Origin: Solitalea canadensis DSM 3403
Lineage (GTDB): Bacteria > Bacteroidota > Bacteroidia > Sphingobacteriales > Sphingobacteriaceae
NCBI RefSeq assembly: GCF_000242635.2
Contig: NC_017770.1
Coordinates: 3,856,669 to 3,920,668, forward strand
DNA: 64,000 nt
Direction of reading: 5' to 3'
The position numbers and the translations under genes were made by a program. Shown here one piece after another: positions 48,501 through 56,438 of the stretch. Numbering within the stretch: the stretch's first letter is position 1; the number at the start of each line of letters is the position of its first letter. The notes beneath the pieces were generated by a model, which saw only the letters and a list, made by a program, of their open reading frames with translations, did not search any database and was not told where the DNA came from.

Positions 48501-48862
48501 AGTTAGTTGATGTAGAAATTCTTTCGGAAGATATTCCGGGATGGTTGGTAACAAGTATTGGCAAACTAACTGTGGCTTTAGATGTTACAATAACAGAAGA
48601 GTTAAAACAGGAAGGTATTGCACGTGAGCTAATTAACAGAATTCAAAACCTCCGTAAAGACAAAGGTTTTGAAGTAACCGACAAGATTGCAGTAACACTT
48701 CAGTCGCATGAGTTGGTTGACACAGCTGTAAAGAACTTCTTACCATACATTAGTGCAGAGATTTTAGGCACTAATTTTGATTTGACAGAGGCAGATTTTA
48801 GCTCAACAGACAATATTGAAATTGATGACATTAGCTTAAAAATCGAGATCGAGCGAATTTAA
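45503..48862 (+). CDS. ileS: Isoleucyl-tRNA synthetase (TTG start)
   Basis: Class I synthetase charging tRNA-Ile; 1119 residues, the long form typical of Bacteroidota. The HIGH-equivalent motif is in ANGMPGIHHVMARAIKD near residue 55. The editing (CP1) domain contains AWTTTPWTLPSNTALAVG. The KMSKS-equivalent is KMSKRLGN. The anticodon-binding region carries HLSNWYVRLCRRRFW. Translation begins with TTG at 45503 (TTGAAATACAGAGAA); no in-frame ATG lies before the conserved start KYREYKQLDLS. The dksA-like gene follows after 27 nt and lspA after that, as commonly arranged in the phylum. Confidence 0.97.
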   Translation: MKYREYKQLDLSGIGNEVLSFWKEHKIFEKSVSSRPASKPYNFYEGPPSANGMPGIHHVMARAIKDIFCRYKTLKGYQVKRKAGWDTHGLPIELAVEKALGITKEDIGKKISVDDYNHACRKEVMRYTDVWNDLTVKMGYWVDIEHPYITYENNYIETLWFLLSELYKKGLLYKGYTIQPFSPAAGTGLSSHELNQPGTYKMVKDTTIVAQFKVPQQGMEKLQQFADAKLSEESFFLAWTTTPWTLPSNTALAVGKNIEYLIINTYNQYTFKSITVVMAKDLFRKFFSEKNEDLPLDGYKEGDKVIPYKVIGTAKGSDLDGIRYEQLLPYEQPADGDAFRVIVGDFVTTEDGTGIVHIAPSFGADDFRVAKQNGIGSLTLVDKQGRFIDSVGEFAGSYVKEEYYSDAERSAEDFKPTDVLIAIKLKEENRAFKVEKYEHSYPHCWRTDKPVLYYPLDSWFIKTTALKDRMVELNKTINWKPESTGTGRFGNWLENLVDWNLSRSRYWGTPLPIWRSLDETEEVCIGAVAELQKYLEEAVASGLLSAEETKANITYLEKIQVNGHDLHRPYVDDIVFVKNGKNLYRESDLIDVWFDSGAMPYAQWHYPFENNEDFKNAYPADFIAEGVDQTRGWFFTLHAIAVMLFDSVAFKNVVSNGLVLDKNGNKMSKRLGNAVDPFETINKYSADATRWYMISNASPWDNLKFNIEGLDEVRRKFFGTLYNTYSFFTLYANIDGFKYSDAEVPLEDRPEIDRWIISLLNSLIKEVDECYADYEPTKAARAIQNFVDEHLSNWYVRLCRRRFWKGEYSQDKVSAYQTLYRCLETIAQLMSPVAPFYSDRLFTDLNAVTGRHKSESVHLTDFPAVNESEIDKELEERMAMAQDISSMVLSLRKKVDIKVRQPLNKILLPVLDNEFQAKVEKVKDLILSETNIKEIQYINDTAGILVKKIRPNFKALGPKVGKMMKEVSNAANNFTQEDITAIERDGFFNLHLNGEVFKLELVDVEILSEDIPGWLVTSIGKLTVALDVTITEELKQEGIARELINRIQNLRKDKGFEVTDKIAVTLQSHELVDTAVKNFLPYISAEILGTNFDLTEADFSSTDNIEIDDISLKIEIERI

Positions 48863-48871
48863 CTTTTAACT

Positions 48872-48881
48872 AAAGGAGAGG
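48872..48881 (+). promoter_or_regulatory. Strong ribosome-binding site of the dksA-like gene
   Basis: AAAGGAGAGG, a good Shine-Dalgarno match, lies between the ileS stop and the ATG at 48890. Most genes in the window lack one. Confidence 0.6.
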
Positions 48882-48889
48882 AAATTACT

Positions 48890-49288
48890 ATGGACAACAA
48901 CGGAACACAGGTAACTGAAAAAACCAGATACTCGGATGTAGAGCTGCTGGAGTTTAAAGAGCTTATTATTGATAAGCTTGAGAAAGCTAAGTCAGAATTA
49001 CATACGCTTGTAGCCAGCTTAAGTAACCCTAATGAGAACGGCACGGATGATACCGCCGGAACCTTTAAAGCACTTGAGGATGGTTCTGCAACACTTGAAA
49101 AAGAACACATAAATCAATTAGCTGCGCGCCAGAAAAAGTTTATTGAAAACCTGGAAGCTGCATTAGTGCGCATTGAAAATAAAACATATGGTATTTGCCG
49201 TGAAACAGGCAAGTTAATACCTAAAGAACGATTACGTGCCGTGCCACATACCACGTTAAGTATGGAAGCTAAGTTAAAACAATCATAG
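48890..49288 (+). CDS. DksA/TraR-family protein lacking the full zinc finger
   Basis: 132-residue transcription factor relative. A helical N-terminal hairpin is followed by the DksA-like tail YGICRETGKLIPKERLRAVPHTT. Of the four zinc cysteines only one remains (Cys in GICRET), so zinc binding is unlikely; this zinc-free form is usual in Bacteroidota. It probably binds RNA polymerase's secondary channel, which is inference from the family. It sits between ileS and lspA, likely one operon. A strong Shine-Dalgarno (AAAGGAGAGG) precedes the ATG by about 9 nt, unusual next to the TTG starts of both neighbours. Confidence 0.88.
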   Translation: MDNNGTQVTEKTRYSDVELLEFKELIIDKLEKAKSELHTLVASLSNPNENGTDDTAGTFKALEDGSATLEKEHINQLAARQKKFIENLEAALVRIENKTYGICRETGKLIPKERLRAVPHTTLSMEAKLKQS

Positions 49289-49318
49289 CCTGGTGGTTAT
49301 TGATAAAATTTTACGCGT

Positions 49319-49930
49319 TTGAAAAGATCACTTAAAGCAATCTTAATCATCACATTAGTGGTGTTGGCAGATCAGTTATTGAAAACCTGGATCAAGAATA
49401 ACATGTATATTGGTCAGGAGTTCAATATTATTGGTAATTGGTTTATCATTCACTTCACCGAAAACAATGGTATGGCTTTCGGGATGGAATTTGCAGGTGA
49501 ATATGGGAAATTATTCCTCACTTTATTCCGTATAGCTGCTGTTGCAGGTATAGGTTATGGTATTCATTATGTAATCAAACATCGTTACCCGTTTGGATTA
49601 GTCATTGCTGCCAGTCTTATTTTTGCAGGAGCATTAGGAAATATTATCGATAGTGTGTTTTATGGTGTTATCTACGGATATTCAACATTATTACATGGAC
49701 GTGTTGTGGATATGTTTTATTTCCCGGTTGTACAAGGACATTTTCCTTCGTGGTTCCCATTATGGGGCGATCAGGAATTTGTATTCTTCCGCCCTGTATT
49801 TAATATCGCTGACGCGGCAATTTCGACTGGTGTAGCCATGATACTGGTATTTCAAAAGAAATATTTTCGAGTTATGGAAAAGCCTCCCATTGAAGAAGAC
49901 GACACCCAATCAGAAGTGGTAGAAGCATAG
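49319..49930 (+). CDS. lspA: Lipoprotein signal peptidase (TTG start)
   Basis: Inner-membrane aspartyl protease that cuts prolipoproteins before the lipidated Cys. The 203-residue protein has four membrane helices. The N-terminal helix carries the conserved LADQLLKTWI, followed by FTENNGMAFG. The two catalytic aspartates lie in GNIIDSVFYG and FNIADAAIS. The chain is longer than the ~165-residue E. coli form through insertions before and after the second Asp and an acidic tail. Translation starts at TTG 49319, as no ATG precedes the first helix. Globomycin-type inhibitors target this family (established). A strong terminator follows. Confidence 0.95.
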   Translation: MKRSLKAILIITLVVLADQLLKTWIKNNMYIGQEFNIIGNWFIIHFTENNGMAFGMEFAGEYGKLFLTLFRIAAVAGIGYGIHYVIKHRYPFGLVIAASLIFAGALGNIIDSVFYGVIYGYSTLLHGRVVDMFYFPVVQGHFPSWFPLWGDQEFVFFRPVFNIADAAISTGVAMILVFQKKYFRVMEKPPIEEDDTQSEVVEA

Positions 49931-49950
49931 TTGGTACAAAAAATATTTTC

Positions 49951-49985
49951 AAAAAAACGAGAACAGTTCATGTTCTCGTTTTTTT
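49951..49985 (+). terminator. Terminator of the ileS-dksA-lspA unit
   Basis: 15-bp perfect stem AAAAAAACGAGAACA and its complement with a 5-nt loop (GTTCA); the 3' arm ends in a T7 run and more T/A follows. Confidence 0.95.
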
Positions 49986-50115
49986 ATTTTATGCTGTATC
50001 GTTTACCTATTCAGTTCCGTATAGGATTGAAAAACATGTTAAAGTTTATTTCATCTTTCTGGATTTTTTGCTGAATTTCGGACCTTATTAAAAACTAACA
50101 CCTATTTCCCATCGT

Positions 50116-51309
50116 ATGAGTACCGAAAATTTCAACAACGAAAATTCATTAGAAAGTAACGATCTATCAGCTCAGGATTCATCTGTAAAGCCAAAAAACA
50201 AATGGTTACTGCCTTCAATATTTGTTATTGTAGGGATTGTGATAACAGTATTATTCTTTAAAGCAGGTGATTTAAAAAAATTATGGTCAGGTCAGGCACC
50301 AGATAGTCTTAAATGTGGACTTTCTCAAACGGAGATTTACGAAAAATATAAGAACAGTGTCGTATTGGTTGCCAATAGCTACGTTTATGAAGTCAAGGTT
50401 AAAGGATCTTCACCTTTCTATCTGACCATAACAGAAAACGGAGAACTGGCTCCTTACGATGAGAATTTGAATAATCCGATTACAATTACTGGCACTGGCT
50501 TTTTTGTTAGTAAGGATGGTAAACTGGTAACTAATCGTCATGTTGCCTCTCCGTGGGTCACCAATCAATCGGAAGCTTTTACGGCAATTAAGCAAACAGT
50601 AAGCTACATGGTTCCAGATGATGTTAATCCGGCTCAGGTTGGCAAATATATCACCCAACATTGGACAGATGAAATTACAGAAGGAAATGAGGAAGAATGG
50701 GAAGCGGTGCATACCACAGACAGCGCAGCTGTTGCTTCCGACTCAACTGCATCCGAGATAACCATCAATATTCCCGAGAATAAAAGCTCAAACCCTACAG
50801 ACACCAGTCAGATTGTTGTAACAGGTAAAATTGTACGCCTTGGAATTGCTATGCACAACAGCAAAGTAAAAGAAATCAGAGACTTTATTCCTTGTGAATA
50901 TATTACTGAAGCTACTGATCCAAATGTGGACGTGGCTATTATCCAAACCATCAGTCATAACCTGCCTGCTAAAGTTAAAAATGTGATTAATCTTAACCAG
51001 GCAGCTAACGACGATACCGATATTAAGCCGGGAACAAAAGCAATTATGATTGGTTATCCAATGGGTATGCAACTTGCCGGAACCCAAAAGGGTGTAAAGG
51101 TGCAGGTATATGAAGGAGAGATCAACAAAGAATCGGACGGTTTCGCCATTCAATATAATATTACTTCTACCCATGGTGCAAGTGGTTCTCCTGTATTTGA
51201 TGATTGCGGACGCTTAGTAGCTGTTAATTACGCCGGATATGATCAAACGCAAGGTTTTAATTTTGGCGTAGTTGCCAAACATGCGCTTGCCTTATATCAG
51301 GCTGAATAA
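50116..51309 (+). CDS. Membrane-anchored trypsin-like serine protease
   Basis: 397 residues. A polar N-terminus (about 28 residues) precedes one membrane helix (WLLPSIFVIVGIVITVLFF), with the protease domain outside. The catalytic triad is visible: His142 (TNRHVAS), Asp272 (NVDVAI) and Ser356 (HGASGSPVF). A long insert between His and Asp is rich in Ser, Thr and acidic residues (TTDSAAVASDSTASEI). No PDZ domain follows, unlike DegP/HtrA. It stands alone between lspA and a SIMPL gene. The target is unknown; an envelope-quality or signalling role is possible. Confidence 0.88.
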   Translation: MSTENFNNENSLESNDLSAQDSSVKPKNKWLLPSIFVIVGIVITVLFFKAGDLKKLWSGQAPDSLKCGLSQTEIYEKYKNSVVLVANSYVYEVKVKGSSPFYLTITENGELAPYDENLNNPITITGTGFFVSKDGKLVTNRHVASPWVTNQSEAFTAIKQTVSYMVPDDVNPAQVGKYITQHWTDEITEGNEEEWEAVHTTDSAAVASDSTASEITINIPENKSSNPTDTSQIVVTGKIVRLGIAMHNSKVKEIRDFIPCEYITEATDPNVDVAIIQTISHNLPAKVKNVINLNQAANDDTDIKPGTKAIMIGYPMGMQLAGTQKGVKVQVYEGEINKESDGFAIQYNITSTHGASGSPVFDDCGRLVAVNYAGYDQTQGFNFGVVAKHALALYQAE

Positions 51310-51372
51310 TTTTTTTAATTAAATTATGGAATCTGTGAGGTTCCGACATCTATATATTAAATTGAAATCGAT

Positions 51373-52092
51373 ATGAAGAGAATAATCGCAAGTTTAGCAA
51401 TGGTGGTGGCAGGTTTTACTGCAATGGCGCAAACAACAACAAATGTAGCTCCCGTGAAAAAGATCGAAGTAACCGGCAATGCCGAAATGGAAATAATTCC
51501 GGATATCATTTATTTGAATATTTCGCTTAAAGAATATTACAAAGACAATAACAATAAGAACAAAGTATCAATTGATGCGGTAGAAAAACAATTACAACAA
51601 GCTGTTATTGATGCAGGTATTCCAAAGGAGAACTTCATGCTTGATAACGTTTACGGTTATAACTATGATTGGAATGTTCGTGATAAAAAACGTGATCCTA
51701 ATTTCTTAGCTCGTAAACAATACAAGCTTAAATTAACTAAGCTTGATAAAGTAAATGATATTCTTTCTGCTGTTGATCCAAAGGGAATTGAAAGTGTAAA
51801 CGTTGCTGAGTTCACACATAGCAAAATCGAGGAATTTAAAAAAGAGCTTAAGATCAAGGCGATGAAAGATGCTAAAGAAAAAGCAACCTATTTAACGGCA
51901 GCGATTGGAGAGCAAGTTAGTGGAATATTAGAAATCTATGATAATGAGTCACAGCCAAGCTATTATCCTCGTCCTATGGCAATGTATAAATCTGCTGCAA
52001 TGGAAATGGATGCAGCAGGAGCAATGCCTGAAATTGATTTTAAAACAATCAAACTAAGATCTGATGTTCGATTGATCTTCAGCATCAAATAA
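51373..52092 (+). CDS. SIMPL-domain (DUF541) periplasmic protein
   Basis: 239-residue exported protein with signal peptide MKRIIASLAMVVAGFTAMAQ. The mature part starts with the SIMPL hallmark KIEVTGNAEMEIIPDIIYLNI. The conserved LDKVNDILSAV and AMKDAKEKATYLTAAIGEQVSGILEI segments follow. The family is broadly conserved (E. coli YggE, Brucella BP26) and often linked to oxidative stress, but its activity is not established. It lies 63 nt after the serine protease on the same strand and ends at a hairpin terminator, so the two may be co-transcribed. Confidence 0.92.
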   Translation: MKRIIASLAMVVAGFTAMAQTTTNVAPVKKIEVTGNAEMEIIPDIIYLNISLKEYYKDNNNKNKVSIDAVEKQLQQAVIDAGIPKENFMLDNVYGYNYDWNVRDKKRDPNFLARKQYKLKLTKLDKVNDILSAVDPKGIESVNVAEFTHSKIEEFKKELKIKAMKDAKEKATYLTAAIGEQVSGILEIYDNESQPSYYPRPMAMYKSAAMEMDAAGAMPEIDFKTIKLRSDVRLIFSIK

Positions 52093-52116
52093 AGAATTCG
52101 ATCTTCTAATGATCCT

Positions 52117-52149
52117 AAAAAGGTTCGGAAATTACTTCCGGACCTTTTT
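52117..52149 (+). terminator. Terminator after the SIMPL gene
   Basis: 14-bp stem AAAAAGGTTCGGAA / TTCCGGACCTTTTT with one G-T pair and a 5-nt loop; the 3' arm ends in five T. Confidence 0.9.
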
Positions 52150-52211
52150 GGTTATACTTCCCATGACACCTGTCATCAAAATCATCGCATTAAAAAGCCT
52201 ATATTCGTAAT

Positions 52212-53264
52212 ATGAGTAACATATTTGGTTTTAGGTCGAATGTGCCTTCAAAAAAGAAGTTGTATTATCCTATAAAAGAAGAATTGCGTGAATACCTGGT
52301 AAAACACGGCAGGGAAATAAAGCTGCCTATCCAGTATACAGACATGCTTCGCTTTAACCTTGAAGTACCTTTATTGGATAAAAACGGAAAAGATACCCTC
52401 TGGAAAACAGTTTATTATGATGAGAGTGATATGCGGGAATTGTTTCCGGCACTTACCTATATTTATGCTTTACTTACAACCGATGGCGATATAGCACTAA
52501 TGGATAACCTGTCGGTTGCACGAATTGATTTTTGTGCGTTTGGTAATTCAAAGCCTTTCAGAGTTCGCATTATCAATCGACTGAATGATAACTATGACCA
52601 CTTTTATGTTAAAGTTGCAGATGCATCCCGTATTTACGGATTGGAATTAGAACATATCCTCTCCCCTAACCGTATTACGTATATTACGGATAAAGACACG
52701 CTAATAGAGGAGCATATTATCGGTTTACCGGGCGATGTTTTTATCGAACATCACTTAGATGATATCCCATTTAACCAAATACGGATCAGTAAGGAATTTG
52801 TAAAATTTAATGAACGTTGCTTTGTACGTCTTTTAGGCGATATGCGAGCCTATAATTTCGTAATGGACATAACCCCCGACATAGAGGGATTACAGTACCG
52901 TATACGCGCTATTGACTTCGATCAGCAATCCTACGAGGGTAAAAAGAATTTTTATTTACCACATTACTTTAAAGAAAATAATAAACTGGTGTTTATGGGG
53001 ATGAAGCATATGAACCATAAAACGATGAGCCAATATCAGGAAGAAGAGCGAACGTTGATATCTAATCGTATTAAATCTTCACCACGAAGAATCAATGAAC
53101 TGTTTGCGGTGCTTGAACAAGACGAAATATCTCCAAAGGCCAAAACGGAAATGCTAAAACAAGAACTTGCAGAACACCATAAAAAAGATATTTTTCTGCA
53201 CTGCCAGAACATGGGACAAGTGGTAATAGAACATATTACCGGATGTCTGGCAAAGAAGTTATAA
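52212..53264 (+). CDS. Unnamed conserved protein with a protein-kinase-like catalytic pattern
   Basis: 350 residues, cytoplasmic (no signal, no membrane helix). I do not recognise a named family. The order of conserved-looking residues follows a kinase fold. A lysine in a beta strand (FYVKVADA, Lys134) is followed by a helix with glutamates (LELEHIL, Glu145/147). A hinge-like stretch follows (LIEEHIIGLPGDVFIEHHL, 164-182). Then comes a catalytic-loop pattern D-x4-N (GDMRAYNFVM, Asp210/Asn215), and about 20 residues later a DFG-like IDFDQQ (Asp235/Asp237). No glycine-rich loop is obvious. It lies just before uvrC, 45 nt away. The kinase reading is inference. Confidence 0.75.
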   Translation: MSNIFGFRSNVPSKKKLYYPIKEELREYLVKHGREIKLPIQYTDMLRFNLEVPLLDKNGKDTLWKTVYYDESDMRELFPALTYIYALLTTDGDIALMDNLSVARIDFCAFGNSKPFRVRIINRLNDNYDHFYVKVADASRIYGLELEHILSPNRITYITDKDTLIEEHIIGLPGDVFIEHHLDDIPFNQIRISKEFVKFNERCFVRLLGDMRAYNFVMDITPDIEGLQYRIRAIDFDQQSYEGKKNFYLPHYFKENNKLVFMGMKHMNHKTMSQYQEEERTLISNRIKSSPRRINELFAVLEQDEISPKAKTEMLKQELAEHHKKDIFLHCQNMGQVVIEHITGCLAKKL

Positions 53265-53297
53265 TTGTAATATCATCCAAAACCGTCGGCCAATACT

Positions 53298-53305
53298 TAA
53301 ATTTG
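53298..53305 (+). promoter_or_regulatory. uvrC promoter -7 box, 4 nt before the start codon
   Basis: TAAATTTG, an exact TAnnTTTG match. It ends 4 nt before the ATG at 53310, so a transcript from it would begin at or within the start codon. Confidence 0.5.
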
Positions 53306-53309
53306 CAGC

Positions 53310-55115
53310 ATGTCTGTTGAGTTCGATTACAAAAAAGCATTACAAAAAATACCACATAAACCAGGTATCTATCAGTACTTTGATAGTGAAAATAAGCTTA
53401 TCTATGTTGGAAAGGCCAAAGACCTGCGTAACCGTGTTTCGTCCTATTTTGTAAACGACCGTATGCTGAACGCTAAAACTCGCGTATTAGTAAGCAAAAT
53501 ACGTGACGTTAAGTTTACAATAGTAGATAGTGAGATCGAGGCCTTGTTATTGGAAAACAACCTAATTAAAGAGCACCAGCCCCGCTATAATGTAATGCTA
53601 AAGGATGATAAAACGTATCCTTCCATTGTAATCAAAAATGAATCCTTTCCCCGAATTTATGGCACCCGGAAAATTATAAGAGATGGTTCTAAGTATTATG
53701 GTCCTTATGCTTCTGTAACCATGATGAAAACCATGCTCGAAATGATTAAAGGGCTGTATCCCTTGCGTACATGTAATCTTGCATTAACAGATCCGAATAT
53801 CAAAGCAGGAAAATTCAGAGTCTGCCTTGAGTATCAAATTGGAAACTGTAAAGGACCTTGTGAAGGATTACAATCGCGAGCTGATTATGAATCCAGTATT
53901 GCTGACATTAAAAATATCCTGAAGGGCAATACAGGAGCTGTGCTTAAACATATACGTGATCAAATAACTGAAGCGGCAAACAATATGGACTTTGAACAAG
54001 CTCATAAGCTAAAGTTCAAACTTGATAAATTAGAAAACTATCAAAGTAAGTCGACAGTTGTAAGCACCATCTTGCATGATATTGATGTGGTTTCAATTGC
54101 ATCGGATCCTAAATATGCCTTTGTGAACTATTTAAAAGTTTCAAATGGTAGCATTGTTCAAACTCAAACCATTGAACTAAAAAAGAAACTTGACGAAAGT
54201 GACCGAGAGCTTCTTGAATTAGCAATTGCAGAATTCAGAAACCGTTTTGAAAGCGATGCAAAAGAAATAGTAGTTCCATTTGAGGTTGAAATCGACGACT
54301 CTAACATTAAGTTTACAGTTCCAAAATTAGGCGACAAGAAGAAACTCCTGGAGCTTTCTCAAAAGAATGTATTGTTCTTTAAGAAGTCTAAACTAGAGCA
54401 GTATGAAAAATTAAATCCTGAATTAAGAACAGAACGTGTGTTAACACAAATGCAAAAAGACCTGCATTTGTCAAGCCCGCCACGCCATATCGAATGTTTC
54501 GATAATTCAAACTTCCAGGGAAAATATCCTGTTTCCGCTATGGTGGTCTTTAAAGATGGAAAACCTTCTAAAAAAGATTACCGCCACTTTAATGTTCGGA
54601 CAGTTGAGGGACCAAATGACTTTGCCACCATGAAAGAAGTAATTGGCAGACGTTATGGACGGGTTATAGAAGAACAGCAACCACTCCCCGATCTTATCAT
54701 TGTTGATGGTGGCAAGGGACAATTATCATCAGCAGTTGAAGTTCTAAAACAACTCGATATTTATCATAAAGTGCCAATCATTGGAATTGCGAAGCGACTG
54801 GAAGAAATTTATTATCCGAACGATTCTGTTCCGCTATATATCGATAAGAAATCCGAAAGCTTAAAGATTATTCAACATTTGCGCGATGAAGCACACCGCT
54901 TCGGAATTACTCACCATCGAAAACGTAGAGATAAAGGAACACTGGTTACAGAATTGGAATTAATTGAAGGTATAGGCCCTAAAACAGCAGAAAGTTTGTT
55001 AAAGTATTTTAAGTCTGTTAAAAAGATCAAGGAGGCTACAAAAGAAGACCTGCTGGAGATTGTTAATCTAAAACAAGCACAGGCCTTATTATCCTACTTT
55101 GGGAAAGGCGAATAA
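53310..55115 (+). CDS. uvrC: Excinuclease ABC subunit C
   Basis: Nucleotide-excision repair nuclease making both cuts around UvrB-bound lesions. The 601-residue protein has the N-terminal GIY-YIG domain (KPGIYQYF, LIYVGKAKDLRNRVSSYF). A Cys-containing linker follows (FRVCLEYQIGNCKGPCEGL). The UVR UvrB-contact motif lies near residues 210-240 (EAANNMDFEQAHKLKFKLDK). The RNase H-like endonuclease domain has ECFDNSNFQGKYPVSAMVVF and LIIVDGGKGQL. Tandem helix-hairpin-helix motifs end the chain (IEGIGPKTAESLLKYF). Length and domain order are standard. It may be co-transcribed with the unnamed gene upstream. Confidence 0.97.
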   Translation: MSVEFDYKKALQKIPHKPGIYQYFDSENKLIYVGKAKDLRNRVSSYFVNDRMLNAKTRVLVSKIRDVKFTIVDSEIEALLLENNLIKEHQPRYNVMLKDDKTYPSIVIKNESFPRIYGTRKIIRDGSKYYGPYASVTMMKTMLEMIKGLYPLRTCNLALTDPNIKAGKFRVCLEYQIGNCKGPCEGLQSRADYESSIADIKNILKGNTGAVLKHIRDQITEAANNMDFEQAHKLKFKLDKLENYQSKSTVVSTILHDIDVVSIASDPKYAFVNYLKVSNGSIVQTQTIELKKKLDESDRELLELAIAEFRNRFESDAKEIVVPFEVEIDDSNIKFTVPKLGDKKKLLELSQKNVLFFKKSKLEQYEKLNPELRTERVLTQMQKDLHLSSPPRHIECFDNSNFQGKYPVSAMVVFKDGKPSKKDYRHFNVRTVEGPNDFATMKEVIGRRYGRVIEEQQPLPDLIIVDGGKGQLSSAVEVLKQLDIYHKVPIIGIAKRLEEIYYPNDSVPLYIDKKSESLKIIQHLRDEAHRFGITHHRKRRDKGTLVTELELIEGIGPKTAESLLKYFKSVKKIKEATKEDLLEIVNLKQAQALLSYFGKGE

Positions 55116-55356
55116 TCTCTTAATGCTTTATCTCTGGGGAGATTAACCTTAGAAGTGTTATACATCAGGACCTAAAAACAAGCTTTGTATGGAACGAAGC
55201 TATACTCTCTTTAGTTTCTTTCCATTCGAAAATTATTTTTCAAATCACCTCATAACTTCTCCGAAGCTTCTCTCTTAGGATGAAATAATCTCCTAAATTT
55301 TAAGGTTGACCCACCATTAACTATATTAGAAGAGGTATTAAACCGCTATAAACAAA

Positions 55357-55384
55357 CAACGGGCATCTTTTCAGACGCCCGTTG
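55357..55384 (-). terminator. gldKLMN operon terminator
   Basis: 8-bp stem CAACGGGC/GCCCGTTG with a 12-nt loop; the minus strand continues TTTGTTTATAG. It lies 20 bp past the gldN stop. Confidence 0.8.
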
Positions 55385-55404
55385 AAATTGTATTAGGTTA
55401 ATCT

Positions 55405-56430
55405 TTAGTATTCCCACAGATCCTGTTCGTAATCCATGAGCTTTTTCTTGATTCTGTCACCTTCATATAGTTTGTCTATGCCTTTAGCATAATCTTCAAT
55501 ACGTAGATCTTCAGAATTAGATTCTTTTGTGATGTAACTTGTAAACAAGCGTTTGATGAAGAAATCGTCGAAGCTTAAATTAGAAGCATCGTTGAAACGG
55601 TTGAACATTTCAGAATTTGCAAACACCTGGCGAGCTTCCGGATAGTATACCCAGAAAATTGGGGTTACACCGATCGTATCACCAGAAGTTTTACTGATGT
55701 TCAGTTTACAAGGTGCAATACCGATAATTCTAGGTTCGAAAATTGAACGTTGTTTATCAAAAATCCAGTCTTCTTTAACACGATATTTCACGATCTGATC
55801 AGGGTTAAAGTTCTCGCGAACTACTGTATCACGCATGATACTAGGATCGATCATATCAGGAATCTGGATGGTATCAGCACGACCACCTGCCAAATTAGCA
55901 ACTTGCTCAACAGACATAATATCTCTGAATGTGCTATCACTACCATCATCAGGATTACGGTAAGCTGTTAATTCACCAGCAGTAATTGCCTTCATGATCA
56001 CGTTGATTAAACGTGAATTTGGATGATTTAATGGTCTGTTAATTTTCTCACGAACATCGATCTCTCTCCAAATACGCTTAGACCACATAACATCAGCCTG
56101 ACGAACATAAGGATAAGGGATAACCTGAACGTTTACATTATTTTCCTTCTTGTAAACACCATCTATTACGTCGCCAAACAACGAGCCTGTAGCCGACGGA
56201 CGCTTCTTAGTAGTGTCTACTGGTTTAGGAGCAGGAGCCGTAGCTTTTGGAGGAGTAACCGCAGCTAAAGTAGCTGCAGGAGCTGCCTTCTTTTTTGCAG
56301 TTGTTTTTTTTGCTACAGCAGTTTTAGTGCTTTTAGCTTTTGTGCCTGTAGATTTCTTTTTCTTGGCCTGACCAAGAACCACAGTGCAGCTTAAAAGCAG
56401 TGCTAAGGCGACTAAATAAAATCTCTTCAT
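55405..56430 (-). CDS. gldN: T9SS/gliding protein GldN (PorN)
   Basis: Periplasmic component that forms the outer-membrane-associated ring with GldK. The 341-residue protein has a signal peptide (MKRFYLVALALLLSCTVVLGQ). The conserved GldN domain covers about residues 85-340 (SLFGDVIDGVYKKENN, DVMWSKRIWREIDVREKINRP, FWVYYPEARQVFANSEMFN). Between them lies an unusual basic low-complexity linker of about 60 residues made of Lys, Ala, Thr and Pro (TGTKAKSTKTAVAKKTTAKK). It is the last gene of gldKLMN, 8 nt after gldM, and precedes a terminator. Confidence 0.96.
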   Translation of the reverse strand: MKRFYLVALALLLSCTVVLGQAKKKKSTGTKAKSTKTAVAKKTTAKKKAAPAATLAAVTPPKATAPAPKPVDTTKKRPSATGSLFGDVIDGVYKKENNVNVQVIPYPYVRQADVMWSKRIWREIDVREKINRPLNHPNSRLINVIMKAITAGELTAYRNPDDGSDSTFRDIMSVEQVANLAGGRADTIQIPDMIDPSIMRDTVVRENFNPDQIVKYRVKEDWIFDKQRSIFEPRIIGIAPCKLNISKTSGDTIGVTPIFWVYYPEARQVFANSEMFNRFNDASNLSFDDFFIKRLFTSYITKESNSEDLRIEDYAKGIDKLYEGDRIKKKLMDYEQDLWEY

Positions 56431-56438
56431 CTTTTTAA

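Noticed and set aside
55113..55145. TAATCTC/GAGATTA pairing after uvrC as its terminator
   Set aside because: Seven pairs around a 19-nt loop with no T-run; too weak to support.
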